In this document: positions 7,331-17,247 of the stretch, piece by piece
How positions within the stretch are numbered: the first letter of the stretch is position 1
Layout of the letters: each line of letters begins with the position of its first letter
Source: Lysobacter sp. KIS68-7
Lineage (GTDB): Bacteria; Pseudomonadota; Gammaproteobacteria; Xanthomonadales; Xanthomonadaceae
Length of the DNA: 64,000 bases
Direction: 5' to 3'
Assembly (NCBI RefSeq): GCF_021284745.1
Contig: NZ_CP089925.1
Span: forward strand, 248,001 to 312,000
Translations under genes and position numbers: made by a program
The notes under the pieces: model-generated
Told to the model about the DNA's origin: nothing
Databases searched by the model: none
What the model saw: only the letters and a program-made list of their open reading frames with translations

Positions 7331-9439
7331 ATGTCGATGACCCCGGCCGATGCGCGCTTTTTCTTTCGCCGCGCGCTCGGACTCGTCCATCGCGGGCTCT
7401 CGAGCCTGCACGCGCGCGGCTGGCGGGCGACCTGGGAACGGACGAAAGTGCAGTTCGCACGCCGGGCCGCCCCGTCCCCGCAGGCCGCCCCTTGGCGACC
7501 CGGCCGAAGCCCGTTCGCCCCGTTCGCGATGCCCGCGGCGTGGTCGAGCCCGGCGCCGACGGCGAGCGTGGTCATTCCGGTGTACGGGCAGTTCGCGCGC
7601 ACGCTGGAGTGCCTGCGCGCCCTGGCCGCGCATCCGTGCGCGGCGGCGGCCGAGGTGATCGTCGTCGACGACGGCTCCCCGGACGAAACCCCCGAGGCGA
7701 TGCCCCGCATCGAAGGCGTCCGCTACCACCGGCGCGCGCAGAACGGCGGATTCATCGCCGCGTGCAACGACGGCGCCGCCCTCGCGCGCGGCGAGTACGT
7801 CGTCTTCCTCAACAACGACACGATCCCGCAGGCGGGTTGGCTCGATGCGCTGCTGCGCACCTTCGAGGACCATGCCGATGTCGGGCTCGTCGGCGCGCAG
7901 TTGCGCTATCCGGACGGGCGCCTGCAGGAAGCCGGCGGCGTCGTGTTTTCCGACGGCAGCGCCTGGAACTACGGGCGCTTCGAATCGCCCGAGGATTGCC
8001 GCTACGCCTATGTGCGCGATTGCGACTACGCGAGCGGTGCGGCGATCGCGTTGCCGCGCGCCCTGTTCGAGGACATCGGCGGCTTCTCCACGCTGTACGC
8101 GCCGGCCTACTACGAAGACACCGACCTCGCCTTCGCGGTGCGCGCACGCGGCAAGCGCGTGCTGTACCAGCCCGAGTCCGTCGTGGTGCACGACGAAGGC
8201 GGCACCGCGGGCACCGACGTCAACACCGGCCAGAAGGCCTACCAGGTGCGCAACCAGGCGAAGTTCGCCGAACGCTGGCGGGATGCGCTGGCCACGCATC
8301 TGCCGCCGGGCACGGTGCCGACGCCGGCGAACCTGCACAAGCGCCAGGTCCTGATCGTCGATGCGCTCACGCCGCGCCCGGACCACGATTCTGGCTCGCT
8401 GCGCATGGTGAACCTGATGCGCCTGCTCCAGCAGGAAGGCGCGCACGTCGTGTTCCTGCCTGCGAACCGCGCGCACGACGGAGAGGCGACGCTCGCGCTC
8501 CAGCGCATGGGCGTGGAAGCCTGGCATGCCCCGTGGGCCGAACGCGCGCCCGCGTGGTTCCGCATGCACGGCCCGCGCTTCGACGCGATCGTGCTGTGCC
8601 GCCACTACGTGGCCTCGGAAATGCTGCCGCTCGCGCGTCGCCATGCGCCGCAGGCGCGCGTGGTCTTCGACAGCGTCGACCTGCACTACCTGCGCGAGCG
8701 CCGCGGTGCGGAAGTCGCCGGCGACCGCGCACTCGCCCGTGCCGCCGAGCGCACGCGCGCCCTGGAACTGGACGTCATCGCGCGCAGCGACGCCACGCTG
8801 GTCGTCAGCGACGTCGAGCAGGCACTGCTCGCCACCGATGCACCGAATGCGCGCGTGGCGGTGGTCTCCAACCTGCACCGCATCGCCGGCGCGGGACACC
8901 CCTTCGTCGAGCGCAGCGACCTGGTGTTCGTCGGCGGCTTCCGCCATCCGCCGAACGTGGATGCGGTGCGCTGGTTCATCGGCGACATCCTGCCTCGCGT
9001 GCGCGAACGCCTGCCCGCCATCCGCTTCCATTGCATCGGCAGCCACGCCACCGAGGAGATCCTCGCGCTCGCCGATCGTCCGGGCGTGGTGATGCACGGC
9101 CACGTCCCCGACATCGCGCCCTTCATGGATGGCGCACGCATCGCGCTCGCGCCCTTGCGCTTCGGCGCCGGCGTGAAGGGCAAGGTCAACCTGAGCATGG
9201 CGCACGGCCAGCCGGTGGTCGCGACGTCCTGCGCGGTGGAAGGCATGCACCTGCACGACGGCGAAGACGTGCTCGTCGCCGACGAAGCGAATGCCTTCGC
9301 CGATGCGATCGTGCGCCTGCATGAAGACGAGGCGCTGTGGACGCGCCTGCGCGATGCGGGCCTGCACAGCGTCGCGCGGCATTTCTCGCTCGACGCCGCG
9401 CGCCCGGTCGTGCGCGAGGTCGTGCTCGGGATCGAATGA
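7331..9439 (+). CDS. Bifunctional glycosyltransferase (GT2 domain followed by GT4 domain)
   Basis: A 702-residue protein with two catalytic domains in one chain. The N-terminal GT-A/GT2 domain (about 75-340) shows SVVIPVYG, VVDDGSPDETPE and an NNDT motif at 161-164 in the DxD position. The C-terminal GT-B/GT4 domain (about 360-700) has the late PLRFGAGVKGKVNLSMAHGQPVVAT signature in part. Such fusions make polysaccharide or O-antigen chains at the cytoplasmic membrane; acceptor and sugar are unknown. I chose the first ATG of a close pair (7331, 7337). It is divergent from mrcB and followed by a convergent TPR gene. Confidence 0.85.
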   Translation: MSMTPADARFFFRRALGLVHRGLSSLHARGWRATWERTKVQFARRAAPSPQAAPWRPGRSPFAPFAMPAAWSSPAPTASVVIPVYGQFARTLECLRALAAHPCAAAAEVIVVDDGSPDETPEAMPRIEGVRYHRRAQNGGFIAACNDGAALARGEYVVFLNNDTIPQAGWLDALLRTFEDHADVGLVGAQLRYPDGRLQEAGGVVFSDGSAWNYGRFESPEDCRYAYVRDCDYASGAAIALPRALFEDIGGFSTLYAPAYYEDTDLAFAVRARGKRVLYQPESVVVHDEGGTAGTDVNTGQKAYQVRNQAKFAERWRDALATHLPPGTVPTPANLHKRQVLIVDALTPRPDHDSGSLRMVNLMRLLQQEGAHVVFLPANRAHDGEATLALQRMGVEAWHAPWAERAPAWFRMHGPRFDAIVLCRHYVASEMLPLARRHAPQARVVFDSVDLHYLRERRGAEVAGDRALARAAERTRALELDVIARSDATLVVSDVEQALLATDAPNARVAVVSNLHRIAGAGHPFVERSDLVFVGGFRHPPNVDAVRWFIGDILPRVRERLPAIRFHCIGSHATEEILALADRPGVVMHGHVPDIAPFMDGARIALAPLRFGAGVKGKVNLSMAHGQPVVATSCAVEGMHLHDGEDVLVADEANAFADAIVRLHEDEALWTRLRDAGLHSVARHFSLDAARPVVREVVLGIE

Positions 9440-9440
9440 A

Positions 9441-11009
9441 CTAACGGTGCGCTTCGGCCGCGCGCGTCGCCGTGTTCAGGCGCAGCGCGAAGGCGTCGAG
9501 GCCTTCGGTTGCAGGATCCAGCCCGCGCGCGGCGTTGAGCGCGCTGCGCGCCGCCGAGAGTTCGCCCGCGCCCAGGCGTTCTTCGCCGACGGCGACCCAG
9601 CGCAACGCAAGACGACGGCGCGCGATGCGCAGCGTCGTGGCCTCTTCGCCGAGCTGTGTGCGCGAATCCAGGCAGCCCTCCGCGCGCACGAGCCGATTGG
9701 CCCGCAAGGCATCGTCGAAGCACTGACGCGCAGCGGGCAGCAGGCGTGCGAATGCGCGCTGCACGGCGGGGTCGTTCGGCGCCAGCGCTTTCGCGCGACG
9801 CAGGTGGTCGTAGGCGCTGTCGCCCGGCGGCGTGAGCAGGTCGCCGCGCGCTTCGGCATCCTGCGCGGCGGCGAGCAGATTGCGCACTTCGGCGATCGCA
9901 GCCGGCGTGGGCTTGGGAACCGGGACGTGTTCCTTGCGCGAGGTAGATTCGGTCCGTGCCTGCGCGAGTTTGCGCTCCGCATCCGCAAGGCCGGGCGTCT
10001 GCGGATCGAGCGTGCGCGCCGAGTCGATGCTGTGCTGCGCGTCTTCGAAGGCGAAGTCGGCGGCCTGTTTCTCTGCGCGTTGCGTCCAGGCGACGGCGGT
10101 GCGCGCGAGGCCATCGTGTGCGGCGGCATCGTCGGGATCCAAAGCGACGGCGGCGGCGTAGCCCTCGCCCGCATCCGCGATCCGGCCCCGTCGCAGCGCG
10201 CGGTCGGCCTGGGTGCGTTCGCGATCCGCGGCCTGCGTCAGCGCGGCCTGCGCATCGGGCACGCCGACATGGCCCGGGTCGTATTCGCGCACGCGCGCCA
10301 CCAGCCGCGCGGCTTCGGTGAAGTCGCGCTTGGCCAACGCAGGCGCGACCTGTTGCAGCAGGTCGGACAGTGCGTCCTCGCGTCCTTCCACCGCTTCGTT
10401 GCGCGAGGGCTGGAGGTCGAGCACGCGCTTGTAGAGCGGCAGCGCGGCTTGCGGGTCGCCATCGAGATGGCCTTCGGCGCGCGCGCTGGCCGCCTGCGCG
10501 AGCATCGTGTCGATGCCCGCGACATCGGCTTCACGCTGGCGCAGGCGTTCGGCGATGCGATCGGTGTCCGCGGTCGGCACGGAAAGCTCGCGCGCCAGGC
10601 GCAGGGCCGTGTGGGCTTCGCCGAAGCGCGCCTGCTCGGTCGCTTCGGCGGCTTGCTTCAGCGCAGCGGCGCCCACGCGTTGCAGGCCGACGCGCGCATC
10701 GGGCCGATCCGGATCCAGCGCAAGCGCCGCGGCAAACAACTCACGCGCGCCCGTGCCGTCCGGCGAAGTGAGCTTGCCCTGCGAGAGCGCGAGCTGCGCG
10801 GCGTCGCGCAATTGCTGTCCGCGCGCATCGGGATACACGCGTTCGGACATCGGTTGGCGGAAGGCGATGAGCAGCACGGCGATGCCCAGCACGCCCATGC
10901 CGAACCACTCCACGCGCTTGCGCAAGGCCGGCGGCCAACGCCGCACCCAATCGACGAAGCGCAGGCGGAGCGGTCGGCGGGGCCACTGGTCAGGTCGCAC
11001 GCCGCGCAT
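9441..11009 (-). CDS. Membrane-anchored TPR protein
   Basis: A 522-residue protein with a cationic N-terminus, one transmembrane helix (about 35-52) and a long Ala-rich helical region. Many degenerate TPR units are visible, for example ALPLYKRVLDLQPSRNEA, AGEGYAAAVALDPDDAAAHDGLA and SALNAARGLDPATEGLDAF. It would expose a protein-protein scaffold to the periplasm. Its start overlaps the relA stop by 20 nt, so it is probably translated from the relA message. I do not recognise a named family; similar proteins are annotated only as TPR-containing. Confidence 0.8.
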   Translation of the reverse strand: MRGVRPDQWPRRPLRLRFVDWVRRWPPALRKRVEWFGMGVLGIAVLLIAFRQPMSERVYPDARGQQLRDAAQLALSQGKLTSPDGTGARELFAAALALDPDRPDARVGLQRVGAAALKQAAEATEQARFGEAHTALRLARELSVPTADTDRIAERLRQREADVAGIDTMLAQAASARAEGHLDGDPQAALPLYKRVLDLQPSRNEAVEGREDALSDLLQQVAPALAKRDFTEAARLVARVREYDPGHVGVPDAQAALTQAADRERTQADRALRRGRIADAGEGYAAAVALDPDDAAAHDGLARTAVAWTQRAEKQAADFAFEDAQHSIDSARTLDPQTPGLADAERKLAQARTESTSRKEHVPVPKPTPAAIAEVRNLLAAAQDAEARGDLLTPPGDSAYDHLRRAKALAPNDPAVQRAFARLLPAARQCFDDALRANRLVRAEGCLDSRTQLGEEATTLRIARRRLALRWVAVGEERLGAGELSAARSALNAARGLDPATEGLDAFALRLNTATRAAEAHR

Positions 11010-13152
11010 CCTCCACGCCGGGCAGCGCCGCGAGCTTGCCGAGCAGGGTCGACAACTGGCCGAAGTCGTTCACGCGCAGGCGCACATTGAGATGCACGCG
11101 CCCGGTGCCGCGTTCGGGCTGGCTGTTGAAGCCGGCCACGTGTGCGTTCTCCTGCGCGATCAGGTTGGTCACGTCCTTGAGCAGCCACTTGCGGTCGAGC
11201 GCGAGCAACACGACGTCGACTTCGTGGCCACCGCCCACGCCACCCCATTCGACGGGAATCGCGCGCTGCGGTTGCGCGGTGGACAGGCGCACGTAAGTCG
11301 GACACCCGACGCGATGCACCGAGATGCCCTTGCCGCGCGTGAGATAACCCACGATCGGTTCGCCCGGCAACGGTTGGCAGCAGCGCGCGGGTTGCGCGAG
11401 CAGGTTGCCGACGCCGGCGATGGTGAAATCCGAACGCCCCTTCTTCGCGGGCGCGCGCGACACGACGGGCGAGGCCGTCGGTTCCGGTTCCGCCTGCGCG
11501 CGTTCGTATTCCAGCAGCGCGCGGCCCACCTGGTGCGGACCCACGTCGCCCAGCGCGACGAGCACGACGAGTTCGTCTTCGTTCGCGGCGTTGAAACGCG
11601 CAAGCACCGGCGTGAGATCCGCCTTGGCCAGGCCCAGGCGCTTGAGTTCCTTGTCGAGCAGTTCGCGGCCGGCCTGGAGATTGCGCGCGCGGTCGAGCTT
11701 GTGGAACCAGCTGCGTACCTTCTCGCGCGAACGTGCACTGGCGAGGAAGCCATTGGATTGCACGAGCCAGTCGCGCCGCGGTTCGGCGACCTTGCCGGTG
11801 AGGATCTCGACGCGGTCGCCACTGCGCAGCACGTGGTCCAGCGGCACGATGCGGCCGTCGACTTTCGCACCGCGGCAGCGATGCCCGACTTCGGTGTGCA
11901 CGAGGTAGGCGAAGTCCAGCGGCGTCGCGCCCTGCGGCAAATCCATCACCTCGCCGCGCGGCGTGAGCACGTACACGCGGTCCTCGGCGAGTTCGGTGTC
12001 GAGCTCGCGCAACAGGCCCGCTTCGTCGCCGGGCGTGCCTTCCAGCAACTGACGCATCCACGCGATGCGCTTTTCCATCGCCGCATCGCCGCCCTTGCTG
12101 TGGCTGCGGCCTTCCTTGTACTTCCAGTGCGCGGCGACGCCGAGCTCGGCCTGCGCATGCATCTCGTGCGTGCGGATCTGCACTTCCAGCGTCTTGCCTT
12201 CCGGCCCGATCACGGCGGTGTGCAGCGAGCGATAGTCGTTGCGCTTGGGGCGTGCGATGTAGTCGTCGAATTCTTCCGGGATCGGCAGCCACAGCGCATG
12301 CACGACGCCGAGCACGGCGTAGCACGCAGGGATGTCGTCGACGAGCACGCGCACCGCACGCAGGTCGTAGAGCTCGCCGATCGGCACGTTCTTCTTCTGC
12401 ATCTTCTTCCAGATGCTGTAGATGTGCTTCGGCCGCCCGGCCACGTCGCCGCGGATGCCCTGCGCTTCCAATGCATCGCGCAACTGTTGCTTGACCTGTT
12501 CGATAAAACGTTCACGGCCGCTGCGCTTGTCGTCGAGCAGGCGCGCGATCTGCTGGTACGTCGCCGGTTCGAGGTAACGGAACGCGAGGTCTTCGAGTTC
12601 CCACTTGAGCTGCCAGATGCCGAGGCGGTTGGCGAGCGGCGCGTGGATGTCGCGCGTGAGCTGCGCGAGCGCGCGGCGTTGTTCTTCCGGCAACGAAGCC
12701 GCCAGGCGCAGGCGCGCGAGGTGGCGCGCGAGCAGCACGGGCACGATGCGCAGGTCGCGCACCATGGCGAGCAACAGGCGCCGCAGGCCTTCGCTGTTGC
12801 CGTGCCCGTGTTGCTCCGCATGCAGCGACCACACCTGCGCCGCGGCGCGCTGCCCTTCGAGCAGCGCGGCGATCTGCGGGAAATCCTTGTCGATGCGCGG
12901 GCGCAACGCGGCCTGCAGCGCCGGCAGCGCATGCAGGATGGCGGCGGCGGTGACTTCGCCGTCGGCGCCCAGGCGCGCGAGCGAACCGAGCGTATCCACC
13001 AGCACCGCGGGCGCATCCGGCGCGCCGCGGAACGGATCGCCTTCCACGTGCAGCATCGCCTCGCGCAACGCAGGCGCGATCGCATCCGCCGGCGGTTTGC
13101 CGAGCAGCGCGTGGAGGTCGAATGCGGGGGTGGTCGTGGGCGAGGCGTTCAA
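10990..13152 (-). CDS. relA: RelA-type (p)ppGpp synthetase
   Basis: The stringent-response enzyme that makes (p)ppGpp from GTP/GDP and ATP on stalled ribosomes. The 720-residue product has a degenerate N-terminal HD region without an intact HD pair. The synthetase domain follows (KHIYSIWKKM, then YDLRAVRVLVDD). The EFDD motif is typical of monofunctional RelA rather than SpoT. Next are HAELGVAAHWKYKEG-like, TGS (VYVLTPRGEVMDLPQGAT), a zinc-finger-like CCQPLPGEPI and a C-terminal ACT domain. The start chosen is TTG at 13152, with AGGA nine bases upstream. No ATG gives a sensible N-terminus. Confidence 0.92.
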   Translation of the reverse strand: MNASPTTTPAFDLHALLGKPPADAIAPALREAMLHVEGDPFRGAPDAPAVLVDTLGSLARLGADGEVTAAAILHALPALQAALRPRIDKDFPQIAALLEGQRAAAQVWSLHAEQHGHGNSEGLRRLLLAMVRDLRIVPVLLARHLARLRLAASLPEEQRRALAQLTRDIHAPLANRLGIWQLKWELEDLAFRYLEPATYQQIARLLDDKRSGRERFIEQVKQQLRDALEAQGIRGDVAGRPKHIYSIWKKMQKKNVPIGELYDLRAVRVLVDDIPACYAVLGVVHALWLPIPEEFDDYIARPKRNDYRSLHTAVIGPEGKTLEVQIRTHEMHAQAELGVAAHWKYKEGRSHSKGGDAAMEKRIAWMRQLLEGTPGDEAGLLRELDTELAEDRVYVLTPRGEVMDLPQGATPLDFAYLVHTEVGHRCRGAKVDGRIVPLDHVLRSGDRVEILTGKVAEPRRDWLVQSNGFLASARSREKVRSWFHKLDRARNLQAGRELLDKELKRLGLAKADLTPVLARFNAANEDELVVLVALGDVGPHQVGRALLEYERAQAEPEPTASPVVSRAPAKKGRSDFTIAGVGNLLAQPARCCQPLPGEPIVGYLTRGKGISVHRVGCPTYVRLSTAQPQRAIPVEWGGVGGGHEVDVVLLALDRKWLLKDVTNLIAQENAHVAGFNSQPERGTGRVHLNVRLRVNDFGQLSTLLGKLAALPGVEDARRAT

Positions 13153-13219
13153 GCGTGGCGGTCCTGCGGTTGCGCCAAAGGTAGCGTGATCCGCGTAAAC
13201 GCAGGGCGTCCGGGGGTGC

Positions 13220-16200
13220 TCAGCCCCCTTGCAATCGCGCCAGGCGCTGCGCCAGCCGCTTCGGCGACACGCCCGATTTCGCGCCCAGCTCCTGCGCGAA
13301 CAGGGACACGCGCAGTTCCTCCAGGTCCCAGCGCAGGGCCTGCCATTCCGGATCGGCGAGGCGGTCGTTGGCGGCCGCACCCGCCAGGGCGTCGGCGAAG
13401 GGCTTCAGTTCGAGCATGCGCGCCTGGTCCTTGCCCGGGTCGCGCAAGGCACGTTCGCTGCGCAGGACCAGGGCCCGCAGGTAGCGCGGATAGTCCGCGA
13501 GCGCGGGCGCCGGCACGTCGCGCAGGAAGCCCGGGGGCACCAGTGCCGACAGTTGCGTCCGCATGTCGTCGAGGTTGCCGCTGGCCCAGCCCATCAACTT
13601 CGAATCCAGGCCCGCGCGCACGTCGGCGACCAGGCCAAGGATCGCCTGGGCTTGCTGCAGGCGGGCCATCGCTTCTGGGAACAGGCCCTTGGCGATCGCC
13701 TCGCGGCGGTGTTCGAAGGCGTCATGGTCGCGGATGGATTCCAACCCGTCGGCAGCGAGGGCGGCGAACGCGCCTTCGATCAGGTCGGCACGCAGGCGGT
13801 CGCTGTCGTTGCCGGGGAGATTGCGGGGTGCGGCCGATTCGATGGCGGCATACAGAAGCGCGGTCTTCGGCTGGACCGGCAACTGCTTGCGCGCCTGCTT
13901 CAGCTTGTCCGCGAGCGCCATGCGCAACAGGCGGCGCACGCCTTGCGGGTGGCGGCGCAGCGCTTCGTCGCGGCTCGCATGCACGGTAAGCGCGACGTCC
14001 TCGCCGCGATCCTCCAGGGCGGGATACGCGGGCACGCCGCCCGCGCCTGGCACGGACACCGGGATCGCGCGTTCGGGGAAATGCGACAGACCCTGTTGCG
14101 CGAGGCCTTCCGCCGCACGCGCCGCGAAGGCGGCTTCCGCGCGCGCGCCGAAGCGCGTGCGCAGGTCCGTGAGATCGCGCGATTCGGCGAGCACATGGCG
14201 TTCGCCCTTCGTCGAAGCATCGAGCAGACGGAGGTTCGCGTGCAGGTGCGGTTCGATCGACGCCGGATCGAACTCGGTGGCCGCGATCGCCACGCCCGTG
14301 AGCTTGTGCAGGTAGCGCGCGAGTTCGCCTTCGATGCTGTCGGCGGTGGGCTGCGGGAAGGCTTCGGCGAAGGCGCGCGCGAAATCCGGCGCGGGCACGA
14401 AATTGCGGCGCAAGGCCTTGGGCAGCGACTTGATCAGCGCGCTCGCCTTGTCCGCGATGAAGCCTGGCGCGAGCCACGACAGCCGCGCAGGGTCGAGCGC
14501 GTTGAGCAGATGCAGCGGCACGGCGATCGTCATGCCGTCGTCGGGAGAACCGGGTTCGAAGCGATAGCGCACGGCGAGCTTCGCATCGCCGATCGACACG
14601 AAGGGCGGGAAGCGCGTGGCGTCGCTTTCGTCGCCGACCATCAGGTCCGCGCGCGACCATTCGACCGCGTCCTTCGCGTCCTTTGCGAGCCGGCCGTACC
14701 ACGCATCGAGCGCCTGCGCGTTGTGCACGTGCGGCGGCAGGCGGTCGAGGTACCACTGCGCCTGCCATTCCTCGTCGACGACCAGGCCGGTGCGGCGCTG
14801 CTTGGCTTCCTCTTCCTTCGCCTTCGCGAGCGTGGCGAGGTTGCGCGCGAGGAAGGCGCTGCGCGTGTTGATCTCGCCGGTCAGCAGCGCGTCGCGCACG
14901 AAGATCTGCCGCGCTTCCTCGGGGAACAGCGCGCCGTAATGGATCGGGCGCTTCGGTGCGAGCACGAGGCCGAACAGGGAAATCTGTTCGCTGCCCACCA
15001 CGCGCCCCTGCGAGCGTGCCCAGCGCGGATCGTGCTGCCGGCGCGCGAGCAGGTGCGGCAACGCCTCGATCGCCCACTCGGGTTCGATGCTCGCATTGGT
15101 CAGCGACCACACACGCTCGGTGTCGAGCAGGGTCGCGGACAGGATCCACGGGGGCGGCTTCTTCGCGAGCGGCGAGCCGGGGAACAGCTGGAATTTGCGC
15201 CCGCGCGGGCCGTCGTAGAGTCCGCGATCCGCGCGATTGCCGAGCTGCGTGGGCAGGCCCGTCATCAGCGCGCGGTGCAGTTCCGCGTATTGCGCATCGG
15301 CGTCGTTCTGCTTCCACCCGAGTTCATCGCACAACAACTTCAGCTGCCGATGCAGCTCGCGCCATTCGCGCAGGCGCAGGAAGCCGAGGAAGTGTTTCTC
15401 CGCCCATTGGCGCAGCTTCGATTGCGTGAGGTCTTCGTGCGCGGTGCGGTAGGCATCCCACAACTTGAGGATCCCGACGAACTCGGATTTCTGGTCGGCG
15501 AACTGCGCATGCGCGGTGTCTGCGGCGCCGCGCTGGTCGGCGGGGCGTTCGCGCGGATTCTGGATACCGAGGAAGGACGCGATGGCGAGCATCTCGCGCA
15601 GGCAGCCGCGCTCGTGCGCCGCGACGAGCATGCGCGCGAGCTTCACGTCGACCGGCAGGCGCGCCATTGTTCGGCCGATGGACGTGAGCTTGCGCAGGCC
15701 CTTGTCGCCCTCCTCCACCGCGCCGAGCTCGAACAACTGCTGCCAGCCATCGGCGATCGCGCGCGGGTCGGGCGGTTCGAGGAAGGGGAAATCCTCGATG
15801 CGCCCCAGGCCCAGCGACAGCATGCGCAGGATCACGCCCGCAAGCGCGGCGCGGCGGATCTCGGGATCGGTGTATTCCGCGCGCCCCTCGAACTCCGCTT
15901 CCGAATACAGGCGATAACACGTGCCCGGTGCGATTCGGCCGCAACGCCCCTTGCGCTGGTCCGCGCTCGCCTGGCTGATCGGCTCCACGTGCAGGCGATC
16001 GAGCTTCTGTCGCGGGCTGTAACGCTTGACGCGCGCGTAGCCCGGATCGACGACCGCATGGATGCGCGGCACCGTCAGCGAGGTTTCGGCCACGTTGGTC
16101 GCCAGCACGATGCGGCGCTGCGGACCGGGGTTGAAGACGCGGTCCTGGTCGCGCGCGGAGAGGCGCGCGTACAGCGGCAGGATTTCGGTGTGGCGGTACT

Positions 16201-17137
16201 TGCGACGCTCGAGCGCGAGGTGCGCATCGCGGATCTCGCGCTCGCCGGGGAGGAAGATCAGCGTGTCGCCCATCGGGTGATGGCGCGCGATTTCGTCGCA
16301 GGCGGACACGATGCCATCGAGCACCGTGCGGTCGCCGTCATCCTCGCCCTCGCCTTCCAGGGGGCGCCAGCGCACTTCCACCGGATATCCGCGCCCTTCC
16401 ACGCTCACCACCGGTGCATTGCCGAAGTGCGCTGCGAAACGCTCGGTGTCGATCGTCGCGGAGGTGACGATGACCTTGAGATCCTTGCGGCGCTCCAGCA
16501 GTTGCTTCAGGTAACCGAGCAGGAAATCGATGTTGAGGCTGCGCTCGTGCGCCTCGTCGATGATCAGCGTGTCGTACTGCGACAACCAGCGATCGGACTG
16601 GATCTCCGCGAGCAGGATGCCGTCGGTCATGAACTTCACCGCCGTCTGCTCGCCCACGTTTTCCGTGAAGCGCACCTGGTAACCGACCGCGCCGCCCACG
16701 GGCACCTTGAGCTCTTCGGCGACGCGACGCGCCACCGCGCGTGCGGCGATGCGGCGCGGCTGCGTGCAGCCGATCATGCCCGCGGCGCCGCGGCCGGCGG
16801 TCAGGCACAACTTCGGCAACTGCGTGGTCTTGCCGGACCCGGTTTCGCCCGCGATCACCACCACCGGATGGCGGCGGATGAGTTCGACGATCTCCTCGGC
16901 GGCGGTGGCGATGGGCAGGTCCGCATCGACGCTGGCCTGCGGCAACGAAGCCGCACGCACCTCGCGCGCGGTGACCGAGCGCTGCAGCGCCTGCGCGAAC
17001 GCGTCGCGCAGCGCCTCGTCGCCGGGCTTGGCGTTCCACCGCGACCACAGGCCGAGCAGGCGCCCGCGGTCGCGCGACAACGCGCCGTCGATGGCCTGCC
17101 GCCCCCGCGATGACGCGGCCTTGTCGTTCCCTTCCAT
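13220..17137 (-). CDS. hrpA: ATP-dependent RNA helicase HrpA
   Basis: A 1305-residue DEAH-box helicase of HrpA length and order. There is an N-terminal RecA pair with GETGSGKTTQLPK, DEAHERSLNIDFLLGYLK in part, SATIDTERF and CGRIAPGTCYRLYSE-like motif VI. HA2/OB-fold regions and a long C-terminal DUF3418 domain follow. HrpA rescues stalled or collided ribosomes by unwinding or pulling mRNA. Start choice is uncertain: the ATG at 17137 is preceded by GGAG with a short 3-nt spacer, and another in-frame ATG lies at 17146. It is divergent from dps. Confidence 0.93.
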   Translation of the reverse strand: MEGNDKAASSRGRQAIDGALSRDRGRLLGLWSRWNAKPGDEALRDAFAQALQRSVTAREVRAASLPQASVDADLPIATAAEEIVELIRRHPVVVIAGETGSGKTTQLPKLCLTAGRGAAGMIGCTQPRRIAARAVARRVAEELKVPVGGAVGYQVRFTENVGEQTAVKFMTDGILLAEIQSDRWLSQYDTLIIDEAHERSLNIDFLLGYLKQLLERRKDLKVIVTSATIDTERFAAHFGNAPVVSVEGRGYPVEVRWRPLEGEGEDDGDRTVLDGIVSACDEIARHHPMGDTLIFLPGEREIRDAHLALERRKYRHTEILPLYARLSARDQDRVFNPGPQRRIVLATNVAETSLTVPRIHAVVDPGYARVKRYSPRQKLDRLHVEPISQASADQRKGRCGRIAPGTCYRLYSEAEFEGRAEYTDPEIRRAALAGVILRMLSLGLGRIEDFPFLEPPDPRAIADGWQQLFELGAVEEGDKGLRKLTSIGRTMARLPVDVKLARMLVAAHERGCLREMLAIASFLGIQNPRERPADQRGAADTAHAQFADQKSEFVGILKLWDAYRTAHEDLTQSKLRQWAEKHFLGFLRLREWRELHRQLKLLCDELGWKQNDADAQYAELHRALMTGLPTQLGNRADRGLYDGPRGRKFQLFPGSPLAKKPPPWILSATLLDTERVWSLTNASIEPEWAIEALPHLLARRQHDPRWARSQGRVVGSEQISLFGLVLAPKRPIHYGALFPEEARQIFVRDALLTGEINTRSAFLARNLATLAKAKEEEAKQRRTGLVVDEEWQAQWYLDRLPPHVHNAQALDAWYGRLAKDAKDAVEWSRADLMVGDESDATRFPPFVSIGDAKLAVRYRFEPGSPDDGMTIAVPLHLLNALDPARLSWLAPGFIADKASALIKSLPKALRRNFVPAPDFARAFAEAFPQPTADSIEGELARYLHKLTGVAIAATEFDPASIEPHLHANLRLLDASTKGERHVLAESRDLTDLRTRFGARAEAAFAARAAEGLAQQGLSHFPERAIPVSVPGAGGVPAYPALEDRGEDVALTVHASRDEALRRHPQGVRRLLRMALADKLKQARKQLPVQPKTALLYAAIESAAPRNLPGNDSDRLRADLIEGAFAALAADGLESIRDHDAFEHRREAIAKGLFPEAMARLQQAQAILGLVADVRAGLDSKLMGWASGNLDDMRTQLSALVPPGFLRDVPAPALADYPRYLRALVLRSERALRDPGKDQARMLELKPFADALAGAAANDRLADPEWQALRWDLEELRVSLFAQELGAKSGVSPKRLAQRLARLQGG

Positions 17138-17211
17138 ACACTCCATGCCATAGCTTCGATCTATCGAGACGCCAGCGACAATCGATTTCCGCCGCGGGCG
17201 ACCCCCCTCTA

Positions 17212-17223
17212 TTGTGATCGCAA
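17212..17223. promoter_or_regulatory. Imperfect palindrome upstream of dps
   Basis: The 12-mer TTGTGATCGCAA is a 10-of-12 inverted repeat. It lies about 25 nt before the dps start and just right of a TATTGT that could be a -10 box. It could be a regulator site for dps, which is often under oxidative or stationary-phase control. No regulator can be named from the sequence. Confidence 0.25.
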
Positions 17224-17247
17224 CATCCCCCCACAAGGAGCGAAAGC

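Noticed and set aside
2688-7340. A 1550-codon open frame on the plus strand across the helicase, lipoprotein and mrcB genes
   Set aside because: It is antisense to three genes with clear motifs; its translation is Arg/Ala/His-rich, without domains, and arises from high-GC codon bias.
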